Origin: Pseudobdellovibrionaceae bacterium
GTDB taxonomy: Bacteria; Bdellovibrionota; Bdellovibrionia; Bdellovibrionales; UBA1609
DNA: 32,964 nt
Reading direction: 5' to 3'
NCBI GenBank assembly: GCA_025354795.1
Contig: JANXMF010000181.1
Coordinates: 1 to 32,964, forward strand
Made by a program: the position numbers and the translations under genes. Every line of letters starts with the position of its first letter. The stretch's first letter is position 1. Shown piece after piece: positions 8,266 through 17,541 of the stretch. A model generated the notes under the pieces. It made no database searches and was not told the origin of the DNA. It saw only the letters and a list, made by a program, of their open reading frames with translations.

Positions 8266-8616
8266 TTGAGTCCGGAGCAAACCTTTGTGTCCGTGAATGC
8301 CAGCGCCATGTATCATCAGGCGGGAACCATCGACTCTGAACAGTCGGGTAGACACATCAGTTATATTTATTACGATCCCACTCCCGCGGCCCGTGCGCGC
8401 GACAGTCAAGTTTTGCAGTCGGTGGTGGACCAGGTGTTTCAATCGGTGCATTTGAATTATGATGCTTCCGCACGAAAGTTATCTCTTACCGTAGGTTCTT
8501 ATTCTGAAACCAAAGACTCAGACATGAGCCAAGGCTCATTCAAATCCGGAGTGACCTTCCAGATTCTCGGCAACGTCGTGCCTGGTAACCCTAATCCCGA
8601 AGCTCCGCCCAAGTAA
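8266..8616 (+). CDS. Hypothetical ORF without a clear start; possibly 5'-damaged
   Basis: The track starts this ORF at TTG 8266 without a Shine-Dalgarno. The frame stays open back to a stop at 8050 but contains no ATG, GTG or TTG in the extra 200 bp. The 116 residues look like a real soluble or exported protein (FVSVNASAMYHQAG, SYIYYDPTPAARARDSQVLQSVVDQVF, LNYDASARKLSLTVGSYSETK). The frame immediately upstream reads as a short hydrophobic run (RTIILIAV) that could be the remains of a signal peptide. The ORF ends 26 bp inside the convergent mutS2 gene. It is either a TTG-started small gene or a decayed 3' fragment. Confidence 0.45.
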   Translation: MSPEQTFVSVNASAMYHQAGTIDSEQSGRHISYIYYDPTPAARARDSQVLQSVVDQVFQSVHLNYDASARKLSLTVGSYSETKDSDMSQGSFKSGVTFQILGNVVPGNPNPEAPPK

Positions 8617-10906
8617 TCCCGTCACCACCAGTCTCGGGCGTCCCGGCCTTCCACTTCTTTACATACACCGAGCGCGACAAATAGCCGCGCACGCCCTTTT
8701 TCAAAGTGTCCGTGCCGTGGCCATGGATAATCTTTATGCGCGCCTCTTGGCTCAAGACCGCGGTATCCAACTGTGAGTCTAGAAAATGCAATGCCTCTTC
8801 CATATTCCGTCCGCGTAAATCCACGCAGCGGTCTTGATCGAGCGGGGAAGATGACTCGCCGGCGCGGCGCACCAGCTCGGTAGTGGGATTGCTGGCCTGA
8901 TGGGGCGAGCGCAGCTGTGACCACAAAACCATTAAGCGCATTGAATTGCTCAGCACGACCACTTCGCCCTTGCTGTTCGGCAGACTTTGCACCACGGCGT
9001 CGCGACCAATCGTGGTCGCAAAAACTTTGGAGCCTGGCGGGAAGACTTTGCCAAAATCTTCGGCGCTTTCAATCTTATTGACCGCTCGGGCCGCTGACGA
9101 TTTCACGATCTCCGGCATCTCGTGTTTGATTTGCTCGAGGCGTTCGTGGCGGCGAAAAACGTCTTCGACCTTGCTGTGTTCGATCAAAGTCTCGATTTTT
9201 TTCGCGGCATGCTTGAGCGTCGCTTCCATCCGTTTTTCTTTTTCGCGTTCGAAATTTTGCACTAAGGCCACGTAGCGGCTTTTTTCCGTGCGCATTTCCT
9301 GACCCTCTTTGACCACGCTTTCCATCAGGTGCCGGAGTTCATCCTTCATAGTCTCCACTTCGGCTAAACCTAAATGGTATTGTTTCATGTCCGGGCTGAG
9401 GGCGGCCATGGCGTCTTCAAGAATGCGCGCATCCACCCCCACGCGCCGTGCGGTCTGCAGCGCAAGCGATTGGCCGGCCACGCCCATTAGAAACTGATAG
9501 GTGGGTTTGCCAGACTTGGAATCGTATTCGAGGCTGCCATTGACCACGCCCGAGTCAACCGTCCAGCCCAACTTGAGCGGACCCAAATGCGACGTCACCA
9601 CGCCAAAACTGCCGTTACGGGCGTAGGCATGCAAAAACGCGCGCCCGAGGGCGGTGCCCTCTTCAGGATCGGTGGAACCACAAATCTCGTCGATCAACAA
9701 AAGCGTGCCGGGACCGTGCGACAGCGCCGCTTCGTTGAGAATTTTTAAATGCGCGGCAAAGGTCGAGAGATGCTGATCCACGCTTTGCGAGTCACCCACC
9801 GCGACGTGAATGTGCAGGAAGAAAGGTAGCTTTGAACCCTCGTCCGCGGCAATCAACAAACCACAGCGCGCCATTTGTGCGGCTAAACCTACGGATTTTA
9901 GCAGCACGGTCTTACCGCCGGCGTTAGGGCCTGAGAGCAGCAGAATGCGGCGATCGGCACCGAGGTGCACGGTGTTGGGAATCACATCGACATTCGCCAG
10001 CAGCAGCAGGGGATGTTTGAGCCCCACCATTTTAATTTCAGTGGGGTCGAATACGCAAGGCACACCCTGCATATGAGCCGCCAATTGGGCCTGTGCGAAG
10101 CGGATGTCGCAGCTAAGCAGCAAATGGCGGGCACTTTCAAATTCGCCGATGCGCCCCAATAGGTATTCGCTCAGGTGGCGCAACAAACGCTCGATCTCCT
10201 CTTCCATATCGACTTCGATTTGGCTGAGGCGATTGTTTAGCGGAATGATTTCCTTTGGCTCCATAAATACTGTTTGTTTACTTTGACTCGAAGCATGGAT
10301 GATGCCTTCCAAGCTGTGCTGTTTGCCGCTACGGACGGGGAGGACCCAGCGGCCCTCGCGATTGGTGACGTAGCGATCTTGAAGCACTGGCTCCATTTCG
10401 TGCTGCCGTATCAAACGGTCGAGCATGTTTTGGGTTTGGCGCACGATGTGGGCCTTCTCTTGAAACAGTTGGTAAAGCGTTTCGCTGGCGTCGTTGCGGA
10501 TATCGCCTTCCGGAGTCATAATCTGGTCAATAAACGAAAGCGGCTCGGTGGCGTCCATTAGTGCCGTCACGATAAACGCGGCCCAAGGTGAAGTGTGTTC
10601 CTTTAGAACTTCGCGCAGGGCCAGCAACTCCAAACAAAAGTGCCTGAGATCTTTAAGTTCGAGGGTTTTCAAGGTGGCCGCTTTGCTCAGGCGGGTGTGC
10701 CAGGTGGAAAAGAGATCGAGGCTTTCCATAAAAGGCCTTCGGCCCAATGATAAAATCCCCATCACTTCGGCGATTTCAAAAAAACTTTGTTCAGCTTCGC
10801 CTTGCGAGGGCAGCGGCTGCAAGTGGCGCAAACGTTCACGCGCACCTTGGCTGGTGGCGAGGTCCGCTAAGCGCGATAGAATCTCATCCCAATCTAAATT
10901 CGTCAT
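8591..10906 (-). CDS. mutS2: MutS2 family ATPase with C-terminal Smr domain
   Basis: A homolog of the MutS2/RqcU ATPase, known for suppressing recombination or splitting collided ribosomes depending on species. I chose ATG 10906 because it overlaps the lnt stop as ATGA and gives the family N-terminus (TNLDWDEILSRLADLATSQGA); the track start 25 codons earlier lies inside lnt. The product is 771 residues, the usual length. Order: clamp/lever helices, Walker A GPNAGGKT near residue 326, the signature and Walker B region LLLIDEICGSTDPEEG, a long charged coiled coil, and an Smr domain of about 80 residues at the end (VDLRGRNMEEAL, IIHGHGTDTLKKGV). The Walker B tail reads DEICGSTDP where DELGxGTDP is typical, a small departure. 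It lacks the mismatch-recognition domain of MutS. Confidence 0.96.
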   Translation of the reverse strand: MTNLDWDEILSRLADLATSQGARERLRHLQPLPSQGEAEQSFFEIAEVMGILSLGRRPFMESLDLFSTWHTRLSKAATLKTLELKDLRHFCLELLALREVLKEHTSPWAAFIVTALMDATEPLSFIDQIMTPEGDIRNDASETLYQLFQEKAHIVRQTQNMLDRLIRQHEMEPVLQDRYVTNREGRWVLPVRSGKQHSLEGIIHASSQSKQTVFMEPKEIIPLNNRLSQIEVDMEEEIERLLRHLSEYLLGRIGEFESARHLLLSCDIRFAQAQLAAHMQGVPCVFDPTEIKMVGLKHPLLLLANVDVIPNTVHLGADRRILLLSGPNAGGKTVLLKSVGLAAQMARCGLLIAADEGSKLPFFLHIHVAVGDSQSVDQHLSTFAAHLKILNEAALSHGPGTLLLIDEICGSTDPEEGTALGRAFLHAYARNGSFGVVTSHLGPLKLGWTVDSGVVNGSLEYDSKSGKPTYQFLMGVAGQSLALQTARRVGVDARILEDAMAALSPDMKQYHLGLAEVETMKDELRHLMESVVKEGQEMRTEKSRYVALVQNFEREKEKRMEATLKHAAKKIETLIEHSKVEDVFRRHERLEQIKHEMPEIVKSSAARAVNKIESAEDFGKVFPPGSKVFATTIGRDAVVQSLPNSKGEVVVLSNSMRLMVLWSQLRSPHQASNPTTELVRRAGESSSPLDQDRCVDLRGRNMEEALHFLDSQLDTAVLSQEARIKIIHGHGTDTLKKGVRGYLSRSVYVKKWKAGTPETGGDGITWAELRD

Positions 10907-12432
10907 AATTCTTTCCGGCCTCTCCATACTAAAACCGCAATCGCTAAAAATAGCAGCGTAGGGATCAACCAATAACCCCAAGTCATAAACAGCGTTTCAG
11001 GCGGCTGGGTGGCATAGGGCACTTCATATAAATGGAACCACTCCGCATGTAAAGGCGACAGCTCCATAATATCCCCCGAAGCGAGCGCTACGGTCGAAAG
11101 ACCTGTGTTGGTGGAGCGTACCAGCGGGCGCCGCACTTCCACCGCGCGGGCGAGAGTCATAAAGCCGTGTTGAAACGGCTGCTCCCACGTGCCGTACCAA
11201 GAATCGTTGGTTAAGTTTACCAACACCTGCGCACCTTGCTGGGCCTGCCGGCGTGCAAACCAATCAAACAAACCTTCGTAGCAAATCTGCGCGCCGATCT
11301 TAAGTCCACCTATCGTCAACACCGTCGGGCCCTGGCCGCGACCAAAATCGGCGACTTCGGGAATCAGTTGGCGCAAAAAGGGCAGCCAATCGCCGAACGG
11401 CATGTATTCTCCAAACGCGAGCAACACGGTTTTGTGATATGGCGGGACCAGCCAGGCGCCGTGTTCATCCAAGATAAAGAACGAGTTGGTGATGCGCCCT
11501 GTGCCGATCTGGCGCGAGTAGCCTCCGGTGATGAGCTTGCTGTGCATTTGTATTATTCTGGTTTTTAATTTTCGGGCATAGCCAAAACTGAGTTGCGGAT
11601 CCTCGATGAGTTCGGGAAAGGCGGTTTCGGGCCACACCGCGAAGTCCACCGGTCCGCTGGCCTCGAGGCCTTTCGCCGTCAGACTGACAAATTGATTGAT
11701 GACCGTGTCGCGAAACGCCGGCCCTTGTTCCGCCTGGAGTTTTTCTTGATTGCCAATATTGGGTTGGACCATAAGCACTTTAAGCCGAGCATCATTATGG
11801 ACACTCTCGCGCCCGTGCCAAAAGCCCACTAAATTGATTAATAAAATCAGCAGCAACGGAGTGACGGCGGCTTTCCCCCACGGGCGTTGGGCCTGCCACT
11901 GAACGGCCGCGTGCAAAAATAAGCCATGTAAGACCCAGCCGATATTGCTCAAGCCGATAAAGCCGATGATGTCGGCCAGATGAAAGCCCGGAAGTCGCCA
12001 CCAGAGCCAAACGTAGCCCATATGCCAATCAAAAATCATCGGCATCACGCGCTCCGCGACGCACATGAAAATAACCAAAGACCAGATTTTGGCGGCCTCT
12101 CGCAACTGCAATCGGCGGCAAAAGTAGGCCCATGCAATCCCCACGAATGGAACCCAAATATTCGCCAACGCACAAAATAAAAACAGCGTGCCGATAGCTA
12201 GGATCCAAGGCAAATGGCCAAATTCATGGACCGTATAAGCGACCCAGTTAAAGCCCACTGCAGTGAACACAAATTGCGTGATCCAACCAGTCCAGAAAAT
12301 CCGCACTAGTGATTTTTCACGCAGCCAACAAAACCATAATGGAACAAGTGCAAAAAAAGCGGCCCATGGCGGAAAGGGAATATAGCTTGTGCCAAAAAGC
12401 AATCCTGATAGAATAGCAAGAAGAGGTACCAT
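10903..12432 (-). CDS. lnt: Apolipoprotein N-acyltransferase
   Basis: An inner-membrane enzyme that adds the third acyl chain to the N-terminal cysteine of lipoproteins. I set the start at ATG 12432, which gives 509 residues (E. coli Lnt is 512) and the normal opening VPLLAILSGLLFGTSYIPF. The frame is open to 12570, and AGGGG sits only 2 nt from this ATG, so the start is uncertain. Six or more membrane helices precede a nitrilase-like periplasmic domain with the Glu-Lys-Cys triad: E in WPETAFPE, K in PPYHKTVLLAFGEYMPFG and C in AQICYEGLF. One closing helix follows (LIPTLLFLAIAVLVW). It is translationally coupled to mutS2 through ATGA. Its substrates would include the lipoproteins in this window. 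Confidence 0.95.
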   Translation of the reverse strand: MVPLLAILSGLLFGTSYIPFPPWAAFFALVPLWFCWLREKSLVRIFWTGWITQFVFTAVGFNWVAYTVHEFGHLPWILAIGTLFLFCALANIWVPFVGIAWAYFCRRLQLREAAKIWSLVIFMCVAERVMPMIFDWHMGYVWLWWRLPGFHLADIIGFIGLSNIGWVLHGLFLHAAVQWQAQRPWGKAAVTPLLLILLINLVGFWHGRESVHNDARLKVLMVQPNIGNQEKLQAEQGPAFRDTVINQFVSLTAKGLEASGPVDFAVWPETAFPELIEDPQLSFGYARKLKTRIIQMHSKLITGGYSRQIGTGRITNSFFILDEHGAWLVPPYHKTVLLAFGEYMPFGDWLPFLRQLIPEVADFGRGQGPTVLTIGGLKIGAQICYEGLFDWFARRQAQQGAQVLVNLTNDSWYGTWEQPFQHGFMTLARAVEVRRPLVRSTNTGLSTVALASGDIMELSPLHAEWFHLYEVPYATQPPETLFMTWGYWLIPTLLFLAIAVLVWRGRKEL

Positions 12433-12541
12433 TGCCCCTACGCTAAGATATCCAAGGATGGGAGTCACGCAGCCTGTGAATAGTATCGAAGAAAAAATCT
12501 CTAAAAATGAAATGGAACGGACGCCCTTTTTGTCCGAATCC

Positions 12542-13177
12542 ATGCGCGTGCGCTGCCCGCATTGCCGCAAGCTTTATTTGGTGCAAATGAACGACGTCAA
12601 GGAAGCCAAGCCCCGCTTCGAATGCGTGCAATGCCATTCGCGCTTTTGGTTGTCCCTGCCCGATGTGGATTTGCAGGCGGAACTCATCGGCGTTCCCATT
12701 CACTCGCGGCCCACTGCTGTGCTTGCGACTGAAGGGGGACTTCCGCGCTCGAAGGAACTAGCGGCGGCGTGGAAAAAGGTGATTGCCCATTACAGTGACG
12801 ATTCCGTCCATTCCGATTTTTTGCGTGTGGCTCAGCGCGAGCGCAGTTTACCATTCGCGGGCGCGCAGTACGCCCAAATGTTAAAGCTGATGCCAACGGA
12901 CGATGTCGCGCAGAAGCGGATTGCCGAAGTGCAAGCGCTCGGCGCGCTGGTTATCACTTCGCCTGAGAATTTTTTGGCGATGGACAAGCCGACGCGGCGG
13001 CCGCCGATTTTGCGCGAGCGGCGTTTTTTAAGGGTGTGGCAGTTACCACTGGTGATTGCAGTGGTGATGATGGCACTCGGCCTGGTGTTGCCCGTGTTTC
13101 GCAACATGGTGGGAGTTGGCGCGGCCTTCTTTTTTCTCGCCCTAGCTATACAAATTCAGTTTGGTCGGCGCAACTAG
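12542..13177 (+). CDS. Zinc-ribbon (MJ0042-type) protein with two C-terminal membrane helices
   Basis: The start at ATG 12542 puts the family's standard opening MxVxCPxC first (MRVRCPHCRKLYLV). An in-frame ATG at 12509 is an alternative; neither has a Shine-Dalgarno, and the track start at 12389 runs back into lnt. The two CX2C knuckles (CPHC and CVQC) about 25 residues apart should bind one zinc, as in MJ0042 or zinc_ribbon_5 domains. A helical linker of about 110 residues follows, then two hydrophobic helices (LPLVIAVVMMALGLVLPVF and VGAAFFFLALAIQIQF). The product is 211 residues with a cytoplasmic N-terminal finger on a membrane anchor. It is divergent from lnt, and its stop overlaps the convergent stop of the next gene by 4 nt. 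Partner unknown. Confidence 0.8.
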   Translation: MRVRCPHCRKLYLVQMNDVKEAKPRFECVQCHSRFWLSLPDVDLQAELIGVPIHSRPTAVLATEGGLPRSKELAAAWKKVIAHYSDDSVHSDFLRVAQRERSLPFAGAQYAQMLKLMPTDDVAQKRIAEVQALGALVITSPENFLAMDKPTRRPPILRERRFLRVWQLPLVIAVVMMALGLVLPVFRNMVGVGAAFFFLALAIQIQFGRRN

Positions 13178-15132
13178 GGTGCCACTCCGTCTTGCATGAA
13201 ATGTTGGGCCGCATCACCAACCACTCTTTGCACCATTGAAGGGGCATCGGCTCTGTAAAAATCGATAGGATTGACGATCAAGTTGCTATTCGCAAGCGGT
13301 GTGGCATTGAACATGGCTTGGGCAGAGGCGAGCATGTCGAACGGACGTATTTTTGAGTTATGATGGGGCGTCAGCGCCCCCCGCACCCGATAGTAAAAGG
13401 TGGAGATTTCCCGGTCGCCTTGGAGCGATACGTTTACGGCCTGAGCCAAGGCACTACTGGCGTCAATGATTGAAGTGTTACCGGGGTGATCATAAATATG
13501 ACTGTAGACCTCACCGCCTCTAAAACTTTCGCGGCTCTCATCCAGACAAATATAAAGGCCATTGTGTTTGGCCTCGGGGCGCGCATCCCAAAATACCCCT
13601 GAGTTTGGCAAGGGTTTGATTTCCAGGCACCGGCGCGCGCGCAACACTGGGAATTCCATTCCAATCATATTGAAATCTAGCGTTTTCAGTTCGGAGCCGC
13701 TGCTACTCTCTGAGGTCGAGATCCCATTGGAAGCGCTGACCGTGTAGTGGAAACCCGCGGCGCTGAGCGGAACGCCGAACGACTCGACCAAATTAAACAC
13801 CGAAGCCAACGGATTAAAGCTTACAGAATTGTCATCGGAATGACTGCGGCTCACCATAAAATTCGCTTGTAAACCAAACTTCATGGCCTGGGCAAAGAGC
13901 GGTTGGGCAGCACTCTCGTCGAATTGCATCACATGGGTGACTCGACTCAAGCGCATGACCTTGTCTGGCTGATGGGAGCAGTAATTCAGCCAGTTGCCGG
14001 TCATTGCACCTGCGGTCGCGCTTTGCGCCGCATAGCCCTCATTTTGCCGAAACAAAGCATAGCAAAGGAGCGGATAGAGCTTGTGTGACGCGGCCGGAAA
14101 GATCATCGAACCAATCCCAGGCCGCTCGATCAATTGTTTAATAGAGACCGTGGCAGCGTCGCCGGGAAACCAAGTGCGGCCAAGCGCCATCAGCCCGGGG
14201 TCATGGATCGAAAGGTATTGAAGCTTGTTGTCTTGCACAAACTGGCCAACAGAGATGCCGCGATCGGATTCACCCTGAAGCAATTTGGTTTTCGCGATAA
14301 ACTTGCGTAGGTTCTCGGTTCCAAATACCTCGCTCGCATCGACGCGCTTTCCGGAGCGCTGGGAGCCTTCCTGTGAAGGTAGAAACGGCATATCAATTAA
14401 ATAAGGTTTATATCCAGGCAGCACCTGAATTTCGCTGTTGATCGGATCGGGCTTACCGTCGGCTTTAAAGTTGATGCAAGGATAGATGTTTGGCTGTGTT
14501 CCGCAGTCCCGCGCCAAGGGGCTTAGCTCTATATATAGGTGATTCATTAGCGAAGTGACGGTCAGATTTGGAAACTTAAGCGTGATTTCCTTATCGTTGA
14601 TCTGACCTCCGGAAACCTCAACAAAAACCGAAGCGGAGGTCACGAAGCGTTCGTAAGGTCCGGGTTTTTTCGGCAGGCCGGCTTCACGATGGAAATCCAG
14701 CGCCTGGTTGAGTTGCGGTTTCAATACAGCCATTTGCAGCAAGTACCAGCCGTCAGGAACCATTCTTTGGTGAGACAATGGATCGCTTGCGGTCAGTACG
14801 AACTTATAGTTGTTGGTGAAGCTGACGCCCAATTTCATATTGGGTTGCAGATAATACTGAATCCATTCTTCGCCTCCGCGCTGAAATCCTGCCGAGGAAG
14901 GCCAGATGCCGACGATATCTTTTTGATCATGATTGCCGTCGAGCGTTAACGGCCCCTGAATTACGGGCTGCATGGCTCGATTCACGCCGTCGCTGGGGTA
15001 GGTGAGCATTATGTCTGGGGGTCGTAAGGTTTCGCTATTTCCCCCTGCATATGAAGATGAACTCGCGACGATCAGCATTGCCGCGATAGCGAGCGCCGTC
15101 ATTTGTCGGCAAAAAGAGCGGAAAATTGTCAA
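13174..15132 (-). CDS. Large secreted protein of unknown family (652 aa)
   Basis: I place the start at TTG 15132 because a good GGAGG lies 5 nt upstream and the result is a proper signal peptide (MTIFRSFCRQMTALAIAAML..SSYA|GG). The track start at 15192 adds 20 residues without a ribosome site. The mature protein is soluble, with a proline-rich opening (TLRPPDIMLTYPSDGVNRAMQPVIQG), a region with SVFVEVSGGQINDKEITLKFPNLT, several cysteines, and late motifs such as YSHIYDHPGN. I recognise no catalytic motif or known fold. It is probably periplasmic or cell-surface. It is tail-to-tail with the zinc-ribbon gene. Lineage-restricted envelope protein is my best description. Confidence 0.8.
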   Translation of the reverse strand: MTIFRSFCRQMTALAIAAMLIVASSSSYAGGNSETLRPPDIMLTYPSDGVNRAMQPVIQGPLTLDGNHDQKDIVGIWPSSAGFQRGGEEWIQYYLQPNMKLGVSFTNNYKFVLTASDPLSHQRMVPDGWYLLQMAVLKPQLNQALDFHREAGLPKKPGPYERFVTSASVFVEVSGGQINDKEITLKFPNLTVTSLMNHLYIELSPLARDCGTQPNIYPCINFKADGKPDPINSEIQVLPGYKPYLIDMPFLPSQEGSQRSGKRVDASEVFGTENLRKFIAKTKLLQGESDRGISVGQFVQDNKLQYLSIHDPGLMALGRTWFPGDAATVSIKQLIERPGIGSMIFPAASHKLYPLLCYALFRQNEGYAAQSATAGAMTGNWLNYCSHQPDKVMRLSRVTHVMQFDESAAQPLFAQAMKFGLQANFMVSRSHSDDNSVSFNPLASVFNLVESFGVPLSAAGFHYTVSASNGISTSESSSGSELKTLDFNMIGMEFPVLRARRCLEIKPLPNSGVFWDARPEAKHNGLYICLDESRESFRGGEVYSHIYDHPGNTSIIDASSALAQAVNVSLQGDREISTFYYRVRGALTPHHNSKIRPFDMLASAQAMFNATPLANSNLIVNPIDFYRADAPSMVQRVVGDAAQHFMQDGVAP

Positions 15133-15236
15133 TGCGGCCTCCGTACCTTCAACCAGTCGCTTCCTTACGACATTTGATTTGGGTAGGTTCAAAATTGATG
15201 CCGCTCACATATAAGATTTATCGATGGGAGGCGCTC

Positions 15237-15749
15237 TTAGAGCTTATAGGCGGGTGCTTGCAGCGCGACCCTCTTGCCATCCAAGATCATGCTCACTTGA
15301 ATTCCGTCATTTCCGAGGACTTCTTGCTCATAGTTTGCTTTAACTAGTGCCACAAATTCAAAGCTAACCTTACCACTGGTATCGTCAACCGTTGCCGCCT
15401 GGTTATCAATCGTCCATTTACCAATGGGCGTGAGAGCAAAAACCAAGATAGAGCCTGACGATCGGCCAATGGAACGGTCCTCAAAAGCTTGAATAACTAC
15501 GCCCACGTCGTCGCCCGGCTCGCTCAATAGCAAGTTTCCATAAGCCACAATGGTGAGGTCATGCCCTAAGGTCACAATCTTGCTCTGTGGCGCGAATCTA
15601 AGATCGCCGTCGCAATAAATTTGAGCGTCTTGTTGCAAAACTAGCTTTCCGCTGAATTCACAAGTCGAAATGAGCTCGGCACGCGCCGAAAGCGAAAAGA
15701 AACTCAAAACAAAAAGAACCAGTTGAAGCAAGGCAGGGTAGGTCGGCAT
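15237..15749 (-). CDS. Exported hypothetical protein (170 aa)
   Basis: The start is ATG 15749 with AGGAG and a 5-nt spacer; the track start 15 codons upstream lacks such a site. Residues 1-24 form a signal peptide (LLQLVLFVLSFFSLSARA). The mature domain of about 145 residues is beta-strand-rich (GKLVLQQDAQIYCDGDLRF, KIVTLGHDLTIVAYGNLLL, GKWTIDNQAATVDDTSGKVSFEF) with two cysteines likely to be disulfide-linked. It may be a beta-sandwich or repeat-type periplasmic protein. No family is recognised. The 13174-15132 gene starts about 100 bp downstream of its stop, and the subtilase is upstream on the same strand. Confidence 0.7.
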   Translation of the reverse strand: MPTYPALLQLVLFVLSFFSLSARAELISTCEFSGKLVLQQDAQIYCDGDLRFAPQSKIVTLGHDLTIVAYGNLLLSEPGDDVGVVIQAFEDRSIGRSSGSILVFALTPIGKWTIDNQAATVDDTSGKVSFEFVALVKANYEQEVLGNDGIQVSMILDGKRVALQAPAYKL

Positions 15750-15857
15750 TAAGTCTCCTCTTCCAATGAATTGACTATATGCGTTATATAGCATTATAGG
15801 CTGGCACGCAAGCAGGAAAATGACAATTTGCGGCCGCCCCTAGGTAAAATTTTCAAC

Positions 15858-17243
15858 CTAGTCGTTTGCGGCGGCGGCTGTCACTTCGACCTTAACCGGT
15901 TTGATTCCCAAATGGCTGGAAATTTTCTTAGCGAACGAGGAGATGCGAGTTTCTGGCTGCGCCTGTTCGTCTTCCAGTGCCCGGCGCGCGGCCTGGTCCG
16001 AAGAAAATTCGAGCTTCTTGAAGTTGGCGGCGTTGTCAACGCGCACGCCGGTGAAGTCTAAGTCAGAATCATGAATCGCAAGCGCCTTATACGAATTTAA
16101 ACGTTTGCGCCAGCGGGTTTTGCCAGCCAAATGTTCATCGCTGTCACCCGTCTGCGTGATGTATTTGCGGATCACATCGGCCTTACGCAACTGCGTATTG
16201 TTGGCCATGATTAAAGCCGCAACCCCGGTGGCGAAGGCAGTGGCTTGCGAAGTGCCGGTCATATAGCCGTATTGACCGTTGGGAAGGGTGGAAATGATAT
16301 CGTTACCCGGCGCCGCGATGTCCACGGTTTGCTCGCCATAGTTACTACTCGGAAGGACGTTTTGAAAGCGGTCAATGGCGGTGACCGAGAGAATATTAGG
16401 CAGGCCATAATCGGCGGGATAATATTTGCGCAGATCCGAGTTGCTCCGTTCATTTCCGGCTGCGGCCACGAATAAAATGCCTTTTTTATTAGCGCGATCA
16501 ATGGCGGCGCGTTCTTCCACACTGGGGGCCACGCCTCCGCCGGAATAATTGATGATGTTGCAATTCATTTTCACGGCATAGTCGATGGCCTTAACGGTGT
16601 TGACCAAGTTATTGAGGTCATTGCCGAGCGGGTCGTAATATTTGAGGATCATCATACTGACTTTGGGCGAAACTCCGCTGATGCCGATGCCGTTCCCGCC
16701 TTCAGCGCCGATGATGCCCGCGATATGCGAGCCGTGGCCATGAACGTCGTCGAGTCTGTTGTTGTTGCCGGCGAAGTTCCAGCCATGCACGTCGTCGATA
16801 AAGCCATTGCCGTCGTCGTCGATGCCGTTCTTAGCTTTGTCGTGGCCGTGTTTGTCTTTGCCGCTTTCGCCCTTGTTGACCCAGAAGTTTTTAACCAGAT
16901 CGGGATGGGTCATGTCGGCGCCGGTATCGATGATGCAGACAACGATGTCGCGGCTGCCGCGGGTGATACGCCAAGCGCGCTGCGAATCGGTCATTTTTAA
17001 ACCCCAGGCCGATGAGATGGCGGGGTCGTTCATCAAGACTTCGACTTCCTTTTCGGGCTGACTTTTAGTCGGAACTGGTTTACCTAAAACCGTGGTGCGG
17101 CCCTTTGTGGTGAGCGTGCTCTTTTCCTTCACCTGGGAGGAGTAGTCCTCGCTCTCGCTGACGAAGTCGTATTGCGCGTACCACTGAATGGCGCACAGTA
17201 ACATCAGATGCAGTGCGAGCTTGCGATTCATAACGGCTTTCAT
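15858..17243 (-). CDS. Subtilisin-family (S8) serine protease
   Basis: A 461-residue protease started at ATG 17243, which has AGGAG upstream; the track start 20 codons earlier does not. The N-terminus (MNRKLALHLMLLCAIQWYAQ) is a signal-like segment, followed by a propeptide-sized region of about 75 residues. The catalytic triad is clear: Asp near 106 in IIDTGADMTHPD, His near 170 in HGHGSHIAG, and Ser near 332 in GTSQATAFATG, with the oxyanion Asn in AAGNE. An acidic loop (IDDDGNGFIDDVHGW) resembles a calcium-binding insertion found in this group. The C-terminal tail is helical and charged. It should be exported to the periplasm or medium. Peptidase call is secure; the substrate is unknown. 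Confidence 0.93.
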   Translation of the reverse strand: MKAVMNRKLALHLMLLCAIQWYAQYDFVSESEDYSSQVKEKSTLTTKGRTTVLGKPVPTKSQPEKEVEVLMNDPAISSAWGLKMTDSQRAWRITRGSRDIVVCIIDTGADMTHPDLVKNFWVNKGESGKDKHGHDKAKNGIDDDGNGFIDDVHGWNFAGNNNRLDDVHGHGSHIAGIIGAEGGNGIGISGVSPKVSMMILKYYDPLGNDLNNLVNTVKAIDYAVKMNCNIINYSGGGVAPSVEERAAIDRANKKGILFVAAAGNERSNSDLRKYYPADYGLPNILSVTAIDRFQNVLPSSNYGEQTVDIAAPGNDIISTLPNGQYGYMTGTSQATAFATGVAALIMANNTQLRKADVIRKYITQTGDSDEHLAGKTRWRKRLNSYKALAIHDSDLDFTGVRVDNAANFKKLEFSSDQAARRALEDEQAQPETRISSFAKKISSHLGIKPVKVEVTAAAAND

Positions 17244-17381
17244 GGCGGGGCACTCCTTGGTTCTACAGCTAAGAAGAGCAAGCCCGATGCCAATGTAAAT
17301 CATTGAAATCTCTTAGATTAAATCTTGGTCGCCGGCGCGAATTCGCATATTTTTTAGGGTTTCGTCTAAACCGTCGACGAC

Positions 17382-17398
17382 CGTCTCAGATTGAGACG
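17382..17398. repeat. Perfect inverted repeat CGTCTCA-GAT-TGAGACG
   Basis: A 7-bp perfect dyad with a 3-nt centre lies between the subtilase gene (-) and the 47-codon ORF (+). It could be a regulator operator or a short hairpin. No U-tract follows it, so it does not look like a terminator. Confidence 0.6.
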
Positions 17399-17541
17399 CC
17401 GGCGTGAAAGTTGCGAAAACTGAGCTTCTTCTCAACGAGTGCCAGGTCAATGAGCGCCCCGTAACGGTACAAACAATATTTGTGTAGTTAAAACCATAGC
17501 CTGAAAATCGCACTTCAGCCAGAAATGAGGAGGATGAAGTT

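Noticed and set aside
17313-17513. 66-aa minus-strand ORF between the subtilase and the 47-codon ORF
   Set aside because: No Shine-Dalgarno, low-quality peptide, and it covers the dyad and probable regulatory sequence.
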